In this document: positions 7,694 to 16,056 of the stretch, in pieces
Position numbering within the stretch: the first letter of the stretch is position 1
Layout of the letters: each line of letters opens with the position of its first letter
Source: Gammaproteobacteria bacterium
GTDB lineage: Bacteria > Pseudomonadota > Gammaproteobacteria > Steroidobacterales > PWYM01
Reading direction: 5' to 3'
DNA: 64,000 nucleotides
Assembly: GCA_007693855.1 (NCBI GenBank)
Contig: RECU01000061.1
Location: 1-64,000 of the forward strand
Notes under the pieces: model-generated
Told to the model about the DNA's origin: nothing
Database searches by the model: none
Seen by the model: the letters and a program-made list of their open reading frames with translations, nothing else
Translations under genes and position numbers: made by a program

Positions 7694-8395
7694 TCATGGG
7701 TTGCTGTTGGGCTGGAGCAGCCCTGGGTCGGGGCCCGTTGTCAGGTCGGTGCTGCCGCCAGCGTGGTCTGGATCGCGCCCGGCGAGCAGCGCCTGCGCCT
7801 CCGCGTCGAAGTATACCAGCGCCCGGTGCAACGCCCCGGTGACCGCGCGGGCCGTCACCGTGGCCCCGGTCACGGCATCAAACTCACCGCCGTCCCGGCG
7901 CACGCGCCAGCGCTCGGCAGGCGGGCGGCCCAGCTGCCGACCCTGAAACTGCATCAGCCAGTCGGAGCGGGCGGTCTCGATGAAGTCGCCCAGCCCCGGG
8001 GTCTCGCGGTGCGCCAGGGTGTCCACGCCGAGCACCTCGCCGCCTGGCGTCAGCCCGACCAGGAGCACGATGCGTCCGCTGTAGCCCTCCGTGGTGGCCA
8101 CCTGCAATACGACGCCGACCGGTTCGCCGCGCCGGCGGGCGAGCCAGGCATGCTCCACGCCGGCGATGCGGGCGGCTGGTGACTGCGGACGGTAGCCGGT
8201 CGCGGCCAGCGCGTTGTCGAAGACGGTATCACCCAGCACGGCGGCCAGCCCGGCCTCGGCGCGGGCCTGAACATTGGCCTCGATGCGCGGTGCGGCCGCC
8301 TGCCAGGTGAGCGCCACCAGGCCGGCGGCGGCGATGGCCACACCGCAGAGCAGGACCAGGCCGCGGCGCAGTTCGCTGGTCGGCGGCGTGGTCAT
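7694..8395 (-). CDS. rnfG: Rnf electron transport complex subunit RnfG
   Basis: 233 aa from ATG 8395, which overlaps the rnfD stop (ATGA). One N-terminal membrane helix (LVLLCGVAIAAAGLVALTW) anchors a periplasmic FMN-binding domain. The FMN attachment motif appears as DAVTGATVTARAV near residue 175, where the second Thr of TGAT would carry the phosphoester-linked FMN. LAHRETPGLGDFIE is the typical conserved block of this domain. RnfG passes electrons between RnfD and the rest of the complex. The C-terminus after LVYFDAEAQALLAG is a low-complexity tail rich in Asp, Thr and Pro, longer than needed for the fold. Confidence 0.96.
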   Translation of the reverse strand: MTTPPTSELRRGLVLLCGVAIAAAGLVALTWQAAAPRIEANVQARAEAGLAAVLGDTVFDNALAATGYRPQSPAARIAGVEHAWLARRRGEPVGVVLQVATTEGYSGRIVLLVGLTPGGEVLGVDTLAHRETPGLGDFIETARSDWLMQFQGRQLGRPPAERWRVRRDGGEFDAVTGATVTARAVTGALHRALVYFDAEAQALLAGRDPDHAGGSTDLTTGPDPGLLQPNSNP

Positions 8396-9423
8396 GTGCC
8401 GAACGGCCTGGAGCGTGTGTGCCGGTCCAGCAACGGGACGACGAGATTCATCAGCAGCACGGCGAAGGCCACGCCGTCCGGGTAGCCGCCCCAGCTGCGG
8501 ATCGCGAAGACCAGTGCGCCGATGCCGCTGCCATAGATCAGCCGGCCCAGGCGCGTGGTGGCGGCCGACACCGGATCGGTGGCGATGAAAAACGCGCCGA
8601 TCAGCGCGGCCCCGCTGAACAGCTGCAGGAACGGCCCCGGGAACCGGTCGCCATCGATGGCCGCGGCCACGGCCGAAAGCAGCGCCAGGGTGGCCAGCAT
8701 GGCCACCGGGATGTGCCAGCGGATGGCCCGGGTCCACAGCAGCCAGAGTCCGCCGAGGGCGATCAGGCCGTTGATCCACAGCCACGCCTGCTCGCCGGGC
8801 CCACCGAACGGCGCGACGGCACGGATCTCGCTCAGGGTCTGCAGCTGGGCCAGGCCGCTGCGCATGGCGTCCAGCGGGGTCGCCTGGGTGATCGCATCCA
8901 GCGTCACTGCGTCGGGCAGGCGTCCGGTCAGGGTGAAGGCCAGCGTCTGGCCCACATCCAGGGCCGGTGGAGCCAGCCCGCCTGGCGCGGCCACGCTCCA
9001 CAAGGCAAGCTGGCCTGGGAAGGACACCAGCACCACCGCGTAACCGGCCATCGCCGGGTTGAACACGTTGTAGCCCAGCCCGCCGTAGAGGTGTTTGGCG
9101 ACGATCATCGCGAAGGCACTGCCGGTGGCGGTGATCCACCAGGGCGTCAGCGGAGGCAGGGCAAAGGCCAGCAGCACCGCGGCGAGTACCGCGCTGCCAT
9201 CGGCGAGTCCCGGGCCGAGCGGCCGCCCGCGCAGGCGCAGCATGAGCGCCTCGGCGGCCAGCGCCGTCACCACGGCCACGGTGAGGTTGAAGGCCAGGCC
9301 CGGACCGAAGAACCACAGGTGCGCGGCGGCAGCCGGCGCCAGTGCCCAGAGCACCCGGCGCATCAGCCGGGGCACACTGGCCTGGACCGGCAGATGCGGT
9401 GCCGCGGCCGTCTCGAATCTCAT
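8392..9423 (-). CDS. rnfD: Rnf electron transport complex subunit RnfD
   Basis: 343 aa from ATG 9423 (MRFETAAAPHLP), overlapping the rnfC stop in ATGA; the open frame upstream is a shadow of rnfC. About nine membrane helices. Family hallmarks are KHLYGGLGYNVFNPAMAGYAVVLVSFP and the FMN attachment block DAITQATPLDAMR, where the Thr of QAT corresponds to the residue esterified to FMN. The C-terminal IRSWGGYPDGVAFAVLLMN is also typical. RnfD forms the membrane core of the ferredoxin:NAD oxidoreductase with RnfA and RnfE. Confidence 0.96.
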   Translation of the reverse strand: MRFETAAAPHLPVQASVPRLMRRVLWALAPAAAAHLWFFGPGLAFNLTVAVVTALAAEALMLRLRGRPLGPGLADGSAVLAAVLLAFALPPLTPWWITATGSAFAMIVAKHLYGGLGYNVFNPAMAGYAVVLVSFPGQLALWSVAAPGGLAPPALDVGQTLAFTLTGRLPDAVTLDAITQATPLDAMRSGLAQLQTLSEIRAVAPFGGPGEQAWLWINGLIALGGLWLLWTRAIRWHIPVAMLATLALLSAVAAAIDGDRFPGPFLQLFSGAALIGAFFIATDPVSAATTRLGRLIYGSGIGALVFAIRSWGGYPDGVAFAVLLMNLVVPLLDRHTRSRPFGT

Positions 9424-10952
9424 GCGTCCCTGCTGCCCGGGTCGTTGTCGCCGCGTGCGCGACGCAGAATGTCGGCGATGGCGGCGGAGGAGGCGGCCGG
9501 GTCGCGCGCCGCACGACGCCGGCGCTCCAGCGCGGCCTCGCGCTCGGCCAGCCGTTGCGCCAGCCGATGCTCGCGGGCCGCGTAGCGGGCCTCGGCCAGC
9601 CGGGCGCGCTCGCGCTCCATCTCGCCCAGCCAGACTCGGCGCTTGGCCACGCGGAACTGTTCGGTCAGCGGGATGTGGCTCGGACAGACCAGGTCGCAGC
9701 AGCCGCACTCGATGCAGGCGAACAGGCCGAGGTCGGCGAGGCCGGTATCGTCCTGACGTCGGGTGGCGCCGTGGAGCAGCTGCGGTGAGAGCCCGGCAGG
9801 ACAGTGCTCGGCGCACTCGCCGCAGCGGATGCAGGCGACGGTCTCACCGCGGTTACCGAGTTCGGCGGCCGTGGCGGCAATCACCCCGTGGGTGCTGCGG
9901 GTCACCGGCACCTCGTCGCAGGCGATCGCCCGGCCGGTCATGGCCCCGCCGACGATCAGCCGCGCGACCTCCGGACGATAGCCCCCACAGACGCGGATCA
10001 GCTCGGCGATGGGGGTGCCCAGTCGGACGTCCAGGTTGCGCGGCTGGGCGACCCCACCGCCGGTCACCGTGACGATGCGGCGGGTGAGCGGACGACCGGT
10101 CTCGAGATAGGTGGCCAGGGCGGCCGCGGTCCCGGCGTTGTGGCAGAGATAGCCGATGTCGGGCGGGTAGCCCTCGGCGGGGACATGCTCGCCGGTGACC
10201 AGTGCGATGAGCTGGCGCTCGCCGCCGGAGGGATAGATCGTCGGCACGGTGACAATGCTCAGCGCCGTCGCGTCGGGGCACTGGCCAATGGCCGCCTCGA
10301 GCGCCGCCAGCGCTTCGGGCTTGTCATCCTCGAGCACGAACACCGCCGCCGGGCAGCCGGTGAGTGTGAGCATGGCACGGGTGCCGGCCACCACTGCCGG
10401 CGCGCGTTCGCGCAGCAGCCGGTCGTCACAGCTGAGATAGGGTTCGCACTCCGCGACGTTGATGAGCAGCGCCCTGAGCCCCTGACGCTGCGCGGCCGCA
10501 AGCTTGGCCCCGGTGGCGAAGCCTGCGCCACCGAGCCCGGCAAGCCCGGCAGCAGCCAGCGTGGCCTCGAGCGTCTCGCTGTCGCGCAGCAGGGCTTCAT
10601 TCGGCGGGGTGCAGGCGAGACGCTCGTCGCGTCCGTCGACCTCGATCACGATGCACAGGGCCTCGCCGCCTGCGACCGGCCGCGGCTCGATCGCCACCAC
10701 GCGGCCCGAACTCGCGGCATGCACCAGCACCGGCTGGCCGTCGCGGGCGCGCACCAGCGGCTGGTCACCCAGCACGTGCTCACCCAGACGCACGGCCGGC
10801 TCGGTGTCGCCGCCCGCGTCGGCCCCCAGCGGATAGATCAGCTCGGCCGGCAATGGCGTCTCGGCAATCGGCAGGCTTGCGCTCTGCGCCTTGCGTGCAG
10901 GCAGCACCAGGCCGCCGGCCAGGCGCCCGTCACCCTCGAGCACCACACTCAT
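9420..10952 (-). CDS. rnfC: Rnf electron transport complex subunit RnfC
   Basis: A 510-aa peripheral subunit that binds NADH and FMN and carries two 4Fe-4S clusters. It has the glycine-rich nucleotide-binding segment AGLAGLGGAGFATGAKL, then LLINVAECEPYLSCDDRLL, GGERQLIALVTG and the ferredoxin-type ligands CIRCGECAEHCP and CIECGCCDLVCP near residues 375-425. The last 70 residues are a highly charged Arg/Ala/Glu helix (AREHRLAQRLAEREAALERR) common as a variable-length tail in RnfC. The start overlaps the rnfB stop (ATGA). Confidence 0.97.
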   Translation of the reverse strand: MSVVLEGDGRLAGGLVLPARKAQSASLPIAETPLPAELIYPLGADAGGDTEPAVRLGEHVLGDQPLVRARDGQPVLVHAASSGRVVAIEPRPVAGGEALCIVIEVDGRDERLACTPPNEALLRDSETLEATLAAAGLAGLGGAGFATGAKLAAAQRQGLRALLINVAECEPYLSCDDRLLRERAPAVVAGTRAMLTLTGCPAAVFVLEDDKPEALAALEAAIGQCPDATALSIVTVPTIYPSGGERQLIALVTGEHVPAEGYPPDIGYLCHNAGTAAALATYLETGRPLTRRIVTVTGGGVAQPRNLDVRLGTPIAELIRVCGGYRPEVARLIVGGAMTGRAIACDEVPVTRSTHGVIAATAAELGNRGETVACIRCGECAEHCPAGLSPQLLHGATRRQDDTGLADLGLFACIECGCCDLVCPSHIPLTEQFRVAKRRVWLGEMERERARLAEARYAAREHRLAQRLAEREAALERRRRAARDPAASSAAIADILRRARGDNDPGSRDA

Positions 10953-11524
10953 GCCGGGTCAGCCGGCCGGAGGGGACTGTCCATCACCGGCGCCTGCAGG
11001 CGCGCACCGGCCGGCAGCCTGTCCGTCCGCGGCACCAGGTCGATGCAGTCGACCGGGCACGGCGCGATGCACAGCTCGCAGCCGGTGCACTCCGCGGTGA
11101 TCACCGTATGCATGTACTGCTGGGCGCCGACGATGGCATCGACCGGGCAGGCCCGCAGACACAGCGTGCAGCCGATGCAGCGGCTCTCGTCGATGACCGC
11201 CACCTGGGGCGGCGGCGCGCGCTCCAGCTCCGGCGCCAGCGGCACCGGTTCGCGACCGAGCAGGCGCGCGAGCGCCGCGATGGTTGCCTCGCCGCCCGGT
11301 GGGCAGCGGTTGATGTCAGCCTCGCCGGCCAGCAGGGCCGCCGCGTACGGCCGGCAGCCGGGATAGCCGCACTGGGCGCACTGAGTCTGTGGCAGGGCGG
11401 CGTTCAGACGTTCCACCGCCGCGCCCTCGCGGTCGGTCAGCCGCCGCGAGATCAGCACGATCAGGCCACCCAGCAGCAGCGCCAGACCGGCCAGCACGCC
11501 GATGGCGGCGAGCACCGTGTTCAT
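10949..11524 (-). CDS. rnfB: Rnf electron transport complex subunit RnfB
   Basis: 191 aa from ATG 11524, overlapping the rnfA stop (ATGA). One N-terminal membrane helix ([20 protein letters not shown]) is followed by the RnfB 4Fe-4S domain ([16 protein letters not shown]) and then two ferredoxin-type clusters ([16 protein letters not shown] and [16 protein letters not shown]). RnfB is the ferredoxin-interacting subunit on the cytoplasmic side. The length matches the short gammaproteobacterial RnfB. Confidence 0.97.
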   Translation of the reverse strand: MNTVLAAIGVLAGLALLLGGLIVLISRRLTDREGAAVERLNAALPQTQCAQCGYPGCRPYAAALLAGEADINRCPPGGEATIAALARLLGREPVPLAPELERAPPPQVAVIDESRCIGCTLCLRACPVDAIVGAQQYMHTVITAECTGCELCIAPCPVDCIDLVPRTDRLPAGARLQAPVMDSPLRPADPA

Positions 11525-12102
11525 CCGCGGCCCATCCCGGCGAAGCCGAGGAAGGCCAGCGACATCATCCCGGCCGTGATGAGCGCGATTCCCGCGCCGC
11601 GAAAGGCCACCGGGACCGGGGCGGCGTCGATGCGCTCGCGCAGCCCGGCGAACAGTACCATCACCAGGGCGAACCCGGCGGCGGCGCCGAGGCCGTAGAC
11701 CACGGCCTGCACGAAGCCCTCGGCCTCGGTGAGATTGATCAGGGCGACGCCGAGCACCAGGCAGTTGCTGGTGATCAGCGGCAGATAGATGCCGAGCACC
11801 TGGTAGAGCAGCGGACTGGTGGCGCGGACAACCAGCTCGGTGAGCTGGACCAGTCCGGCGATGACCAGGATGAACGCGAGGGTGCGCAGCCAGGTCAGCT
11901 CCAGCGGCACCAGCACCCAGGTGTACACGAGGTGTCCGGCCGCGGCCGCAAGCGTCAGCACGAACGCGGTGGCCAGTGCCATGCCGGCGGTCCCCGTGGT
12001 GCTGGAGGTCACGCCCATAAAGGGACACAGGCCCAGAAAATTGACCAGCACCAGGTTGTTGACCAGCACCGTGGCGATGACGATCAGCGCCAGCTCGGTC
12101 AT
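11521..12102 (-). CDS. rnfA: Rnf electron transport complex subunit RnfA
   Basis: A 193-aa membrane protein with six helices, the family length. Hallmarks are [20 protein letters not shown] and [19 protein letters not shown]; the two Cys residues (GLCPF, SNCLV) correspond to those binding the intramembrane Fe centre with RnfE. It is the first rnf gene and begins 10 bp after the metG stop, so the rnf operon is probably read through from metG. No separate promoter is visible in that gap. Confidence 0.97.
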   Translation of the reverse strand: MTELALIVIATVLVNNLVLVNFLGLCPFMGVTSSTTGTAGMALATAFVLTLAAAAGHLVYTWVLVPLELTWLRTLAFILVIAGLVQLTELVVRATSPLLYQVLGIYLPLITSNCLVLGVALINLTEAEGFVQAVVYGLGAAAGFALVMVLFAGLRERIDAAPVPVAFRGAGIALITAGMMSLAFLGFAGMGRG

Positions 12103-12112
12103 GCCGTCGGGC

Positions 12113-13792
12113 CTAGCCGGCGCCGGCGTCCGGCGTCGCCGCGGCGGCCGCCGCCGTCCGCGCGGCCGCCACCAGAGCTTCGACCCGGGCGGGTTCGATG
12201 CGCGAGAGCAGCGGCGAAAACGCCTCGATCTCGCGGTCGAGCAGGGGCGTGTCCAGGTCAGCCCAGGTGAGCGGCGGCAGGCGCAGCAGCGTCTCGGAGG
12301 CCTTTGCCACCTCGGGCAGCACCGGTTTGAGGAAGATCACCAACTGGCGGTACAGGTTCAGGCCCTGGGTACAGACATCGAGCGCCGCGGCAGTCTCGCC
12401 CTCGCGCGCCAGCACCCAGGGCTTGTGCTGGTCGATGTACTGGTTGGCACGATCGGCCAGCTGCATGATCTCGCGCATGGCGCGGGAGAACTCGCGCGAC
12501 TCGTAGGCCGAGGCGATCGATCCGGCCGCGGCGGCAAAACTGTCGTGCAGCTCCGGGGCGTGCAGGTGCGTGCCCAGGCGGCCCCCACCGAGCTTGTGGA
12601 TGAAGCCTGCACAGCGGCTGGCGATATTGACCACCTTGCCGACGAGATCGGCATTCACGCGGGCCACGAAGTCCTCGAGGTTGAGGTCGATGTCGTCGAT
12701 GCCGGGGCCGAGCTTGGCGGCGTAGTAATAGCGCAGGTATTCGGGCTCGAGGTGATCGAGGTAGCTGCGCGCGGTGATGAAGGTGCCACGGGACTTCGAC
12801 ATCTTCTGGCCGTTCACGGTCAGGAAGCCGTGGGCGAAGATACCGTCGGGCGTGCGGAAACCGCTGCCAGCGAGCACGGCCGGCCAGAACAGCGCATGGA
12901 AATACACGATGTCCTTGCCGATGAAGTGATAGAGCTCGACGGTGCTGTCGGGGCCCCAGTAGGCATCGAAGTCGAGATCGTCGCGGCGGCGGCTGAGTTC
13001 GAGAAAACTCGCGATGTAGCCCACCGGTGCATCCAGCCAGACATAGAAGAACTTGTCGGTTTCCCCAGGAATCTGAAAGCCGAAGTAGGGCGCGTCGCGC
13101 GAGATGTCCCAGTCCTGCAGCCCGGCCTCAAACCATTCCGCGAGTTTGGCGGCGACGGCCGGATGGAGATGCCCTTCGGCAATCCAGTCCTGCAGCATCT
13201 TGGCGAAACTGCCGAGTCTGAAGAACAGGTGTTCGGATTCGCGCACGCTCGGTGGGGTGCCCGAGAGTACCGAACGCGGATCGATGAGCTCGGTGGGGGC
13301 GTAGGTGGCGCCGCAGACCTCGCAGCTGTCGCCATACTGGTCCTGGGCCCCGCATTTCGGGCAGGTGCCGCGCACGAAGCGATCGGGCAGGAACATCCCG
13401 CGTGTTTCGTCATAGGCCTGCTTGATGCTCCGCCGGGCAATATGCCCCCCGGCGCTGAGGGCGCCGTAAATGCGCTCGACGATCTCGCGGTTCTCCGGTG
13501 AATGGGTGCTGTGGTAGTTGTCGAACTCGATCAGGAAATCGCCGAAGTCCTGCCGATGGCGGGCAGCCACCTGTTCGATCAGGGCTTCGGGCGTGAGTCC
13601 CGCCTGCTCGGCGCGCAGCATGATCGGTGTGCCGTGGGCGTCCGAGGCGCACACGTACAGGCAATCGTGGCCACGCAGCTTCTGGAAGCGGACCCAGATG
13701 TCGGTCTGCAGGTACTCCACCAGGTGCCCGAGATGAATGTCGCCGTTGGCATACGGCAGGGCGCTGGTGACCAGGATCTGGCGGGTGGACAT
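12113..13792 (-). CDS. metG: Methionyl-tRNA synthetase, short form without the C-terminal tRNA-binding domain
   Basis: 559 aa. It charges tRNA-Met. Class I signatures are HLGH at 20-23, the zinc knuckle [17 protein letters not shown] near 145-162, [12 protein letters not shown] and KMSKS ([16 protein letters not shown]). An anticodon-binding helical domain follows. The protein stops after an Ala-rich tail ([17 protein letters not shown]) at the point where E. coli MetG (about 677 aa) continues into the EMAP/Trbp111-type tRNA-binding dimerisation domain. That domain is missing here and is not encoded in the adjacent rnf genes. Short monomeric MetRS forms exist in other bacteria. The 73-bp gap to the pilus ATPase gene shows nothing notable. 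Confidence 0.96.
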   Translation of the reverse strand: MSTRQILVTSALPYANGDIHLGHLVEYLQTDIWVRFQKLRGHDCLYVCASDAHGTPIMLRAEQAGLTPEALIEQVAARHRQDFGDFLIEFDNYHSTHSPENREIVERIYGALSAGGHIARRSIKQAYDETRGMFLPDRFVRGTCPKCGAQDQYGDSCEVCGATYAPTELIDPRSVLSGTPPSVRESEHLFFRLGSFAKMLQDWIAEGHLHPAVAAKLAEWFEAGLQDWDISRDAPYFGFQIPGETDKFFYVWLDAPVGYIASFLELSRRRDDLDFDAYWGPDSTVELYHFIGKDIVYFHALFWPAVLAGSGFRTPDGIFAHGFLTVNGQKMSKSRGTFITARSYLDHLEPEYLRYYYAAKLGPGIDDIDLNLEDFVARVNADLVGKVVNIASRCAGFIHKLGGGRLGTHLHAPELHDSFAAAAGSIASAYESREFSRAMREIMQLADRANQYIDQHKPWVLAREGETAAALDVCTQGLNLYRQLVIFLKPVLPEVAKASETLLRLPPLTWADLDTPLLDREIEAFSPLLSRIEPARVEALVAAARTAAAAAATPDAGAG

Positions 13793-13865
13793 GGCGTGCT
13801 CGATCTGCGGTGGCGGTGCGCGGCAAACCCCCGATTATGCCAGAGACGGATGTGTCCCCGCCGCC

Positions 13866-14930
13866 TCAGCGGGTCTGTTCGCGGATGTCCTCGAAAGCGG
13901 ACTTGTTACTGGCGGCAAGGTAGGCGTCGCGGCCGGAGATGAACCGCCGGTCGAAGAGTTCGCGCAGGGCCGTGTCCATGGTGCGCATGCCGGCGTTGCC
14001 GCCGGCCTGCATCGTGCTCTCGAGCTGGTCGAGCTTGCCCTGGCGGATCAGGTTGCCCACCGCCGAGTTGTTAATCAGGATTTCCAGTGCCGGAACCCGT
14101 CCCTTGCCGTCCTTGCGGGGGATCAGCTGCTGGGAGACCACGCCACGCAGAGAGGTCGAGAGCATGGTGCGGATATGCGATTGTTTGTCCGAGGGGAAGG
14201 CGTTGACAATACGGTCGACCGTGGCGGCCGCGCCATTGGTGTGCAGGGTACCCATCACCAGAATGCCCATTTCGGCGGCGGTCACCGCGATCCCGATGGT
14301 CTCCAGGTCGCGCATCTCACCGACCAGAATCACGTCGGGATCCTCGCGCAGGGCCGAGTGCAGCGCGGCGGCGAAACTCGGGCTGTGGGTGCCGACTTCG
14401 CGCTGACTGATCAGGCAGTTCTTGCGCTTGTGTACGAACTCGATGGGATCCTCGATGGTCAGGATGTGGCCACGTAGCCGGCTGTTGATGGCGTCGACCA
14501 TCGCCGCCAGTGTTGTCGACTTGCCCGAACCCGTCTTCCCGGTGACCAGGATCAGGCCGTTGGTGCTGCGGGCCAGGTTGTGTACCGCCTGCGGCATGTC
14601 GAGTTCCTCGAGGCTCTTCGCTCGCGCCGGGATGGCTCTGAATATCGCACCCATCCCGTTCAGATGCCGGAAGACATTCACGCGGAAGCGCGCAAGCTCC
14701 GGAACCATGTACGCGAAATCTGCAGAATCGTGGCGCTCGAACATATGCTGCGTCGCCCTTGGCATGATGGCGTAGAGCGCATCGCGCAGCTCGTCGGCGC
14801 GCAGGGCCGCAGGCTCGAGGTGACGCAGATCGCCATAGCGGCGGATTCTCGGCGGGTCGCCAGCCAGCAGATGGAGGTCGGAGCCATCTTCGCTGAGCAC
14901 GCTTTGCAGGTAGCGGTCGACGAGACTCAT
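13866..14930 (-). CDS. PilT/PilU-type pilus retraction ATPase (second copy, PilU-like)
   Basis: 354 aa from ATG 14930. The frame runs on to a TTG at 14981, but MSLVDRYLQSVLSEDGSDLH aligns with the usual PilT/PilU opening. Motifs are Walker A GKTGSGKSTT (131-140), the ALREDPD Asp/Glu motif (193-199), Walker B VILVGEMRD (200-208) and the His box TAAEMGILVMGTLHT (217-231). PilT-type hexamers power retraction of type IV pili; PilU cannot work alone in known systems. It follows a paralog with matching spacing in every motif and a HEAT-kinase gene. Translation may be coupled through a seven-codon mini-ORF (14927-14950). I call it PilU-like from its second position in the operon; sequence alone does not settle which copy is PilT. 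Confidence 0.9.
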   Translation of the reverse strand: MSLVDRYLQSVLSEDGSDLHLLAGDPPRIRRYGDLRHLEPAALRADELRDALYAIMPRATQHMFERHDSADFAYMVPELARFRVNVFRHLNGMGAIFRAIPARAKSLEELDMPQAVHNLARSTNGLILVTGKTGSGKSTTLAAMVDAINSRLRGHILTIEDPIEFVHKRKNCLISQREVGTHSPSFAAALHSALREDPDVILVGEMRDLETIGIAVTAAEMGILVMGTLHTNGAAATVDRIVNAFPSDKQSHIRTMLSTSLRGVVSQQLIPRKDGKGRVPALEILINNSAVGNLIRQGKLDQLESTMQAGGNAGMRTMDTALRELFDRRFISGRDAYLAASNKSAFEDIREQTR

Positions 14931-14950
14931 GGCGTGAGGGCCGAAGTCAT
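14927..14950 (-). other. Seven-codon mini-ORF linking the two pilus ATPase genes
   Basis: The stop of the upstream ATPase gene (TGA, 14952-14950) overlaps an ATG (14950). That ATG opens a seven-codon frame (MTSALTP) whose TGA overlaps the ATG of the downstream ATPase (14930). GGAGG stands 6 bases before the mini-ORF start, while the downstream gene has no good ribosome site of its own. This layout would let ribosomes pass from one gene to the next by two termination-reinitiation steps. The overlaps are seen directly; translation of the mini-ORF is inference. Confidence 0.35.
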
Positions 14951-16056
14951 CAGGAGCCTCCGCGCATGGCTGGCATGTCAACCTTGGTCAGGATCGTCGT
15001 GTCGGTGACGAAGCGCTCGAAAGCTTTCTTGTCGTTGCCGTAGCGATAGGCATCGTCCGGGTCGAGTGTCTTGTTGCGCACACCTTCCAGAAGGGCCTGA
15101 TCCATGGTCTGCATGCCAAGGTCACGTCCCGTCTGGAGTTGCGCGGGAATCTGGTGGGTCTGCTCGGTCATGATCAGTTTGCCGATGGCCCGAGTCATGA
15201 GCATGATCTCCAGGACGGCACGGCGGCCGCGCCCATCGGCGGTCTTCACCAGGTTCTGGGTGATCACCGCGTTCAGGCTCTGGGACAGGAAACTCTTGGT
15301 CTGCTCGCGTTCCTCGGCGGGCAGTGCGTCGATCACGCGGTCGATGGTCTTGACCGCGCCGGTGGTGTGCAGCGTGCCGAGCACGAGATGGCCGGTCTCG
15401 GCGGCCGTCATGGCCCAGCGGATGGTTTCCGCATCACGCAGTTCGCCGACCAGGATGACGTCCGGGTCCTGACGCATGGCAGCCCGGACGCCTTCCGCGA
15501 AGCTGCGGATATGCGTGCCGAGTTCGCGCTGGATGACCTGAGAGTTCTTGCTCGGGTGGACGAACTCGATCGGGTCTTCGAGGCTGATGATGTTGAGGGC
15601 CCGATCACTGTTCAGGTGATCGATCATCGACGCGAGCGTGGTCGACTTCCCGGTGCCGGTGGAGCCGGTGACCAGCACCATGCCCTGGTGGTGATCGCAG
15701 AGCTTTTGGATCACGGGGGGCATACCGAGGCTGTCCATCGTCGGAATGCTGGCGGGGATGTGGCGGAACGTGGCGCCGAGTCCGGTGTCTTTGCGGTAGA
15801 GATTGACCCGGAACCGTCCGCCTTCTTCGCTGACGTAAGAGAAGTCGAGATCGTTGCCGCTTTCGAAGTACTCGCGTTGGTGTTCGGTGAGCACCTCGTA
15901 GAGGTAGCCTTCGAGTTCCACGTCGCCCAGATCCCGGAACTTGATGGGCATCAGGTCGCCGTGCATCCGCAGCATCGGCGGCACCCCCACTGCGAGATGG
16001 ACGTCGGAACAGCCCTGGGCCAGTCCCAGCTTCAGAAAGGCGTCTAGGCGCGGCAT
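14950..16056 (-). CDS. PilT/PilU-type pilus retraction ATPase (first copy)
   Basis: 368 aa. Opens MPRLDAFLKLGLAQGCSDVH, the PilT/PilU N-terminal domain. Walker A is GSTGTGKSTT (131-140), the MRQDPD motif is at 194-199, Walker B VILVGELRD (200-208), and the His box TAAETGHLVLGTLHT (217-231). Compared with canonical PilT (GPTGSGKSTT, EDLRDxET) the core is intact, so activity is expected. The C-terminal 35 residues (DKKAFERFVTDTTILTKVDMPAMRGGS) extend past the usual PilT end, as in PilU proteins. Its start lies inside the last codons of the kinase gene (13-bp overlap), so the three genes are one translation-coupled operon. No pilB, pilC or pilin gene is in the window. Confidence 0.92.
   Translation of the reverse strand: MPRLDAFLKLGLAQGCSDVHLAVGVPPMLRMHGDLMPIKFRDLGDVELEGYLYEVLTEHQREYFESGNDLDFSYVSEEGGRFRVNLYRKDTGLGATFRHIPASIPTMDSLGMPPVIQKLCDHHQGMVLVTGSTGTGKSTTLASMIDHLNSDRALNIISLEDPIEFVHPSKNSQVIQRELGTHIRSFAEGVRAAMRQDPDVILVGELRDAETIRWAMTAAETGHLVLGTLHTTGAVKTIDRVIDALPAEEREQTKSFLSQSLNAVITQNLVKTADGRGRRAVLEIMLMTRAIGKLIMTEQTHQIPAQLQTGRDLGMQTMDQALLEGVRNKTLDPDDAYRYGNDKKAFERFVTDTTILTKVDMPAMRGGS

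Noticed and set aside
6371-8182. 603-codon rightward open frame
   Set aside because: Opposite strand of nth, rnfE and rnfG, all with clear motifs. Long antisense frames are expected at this GC content.
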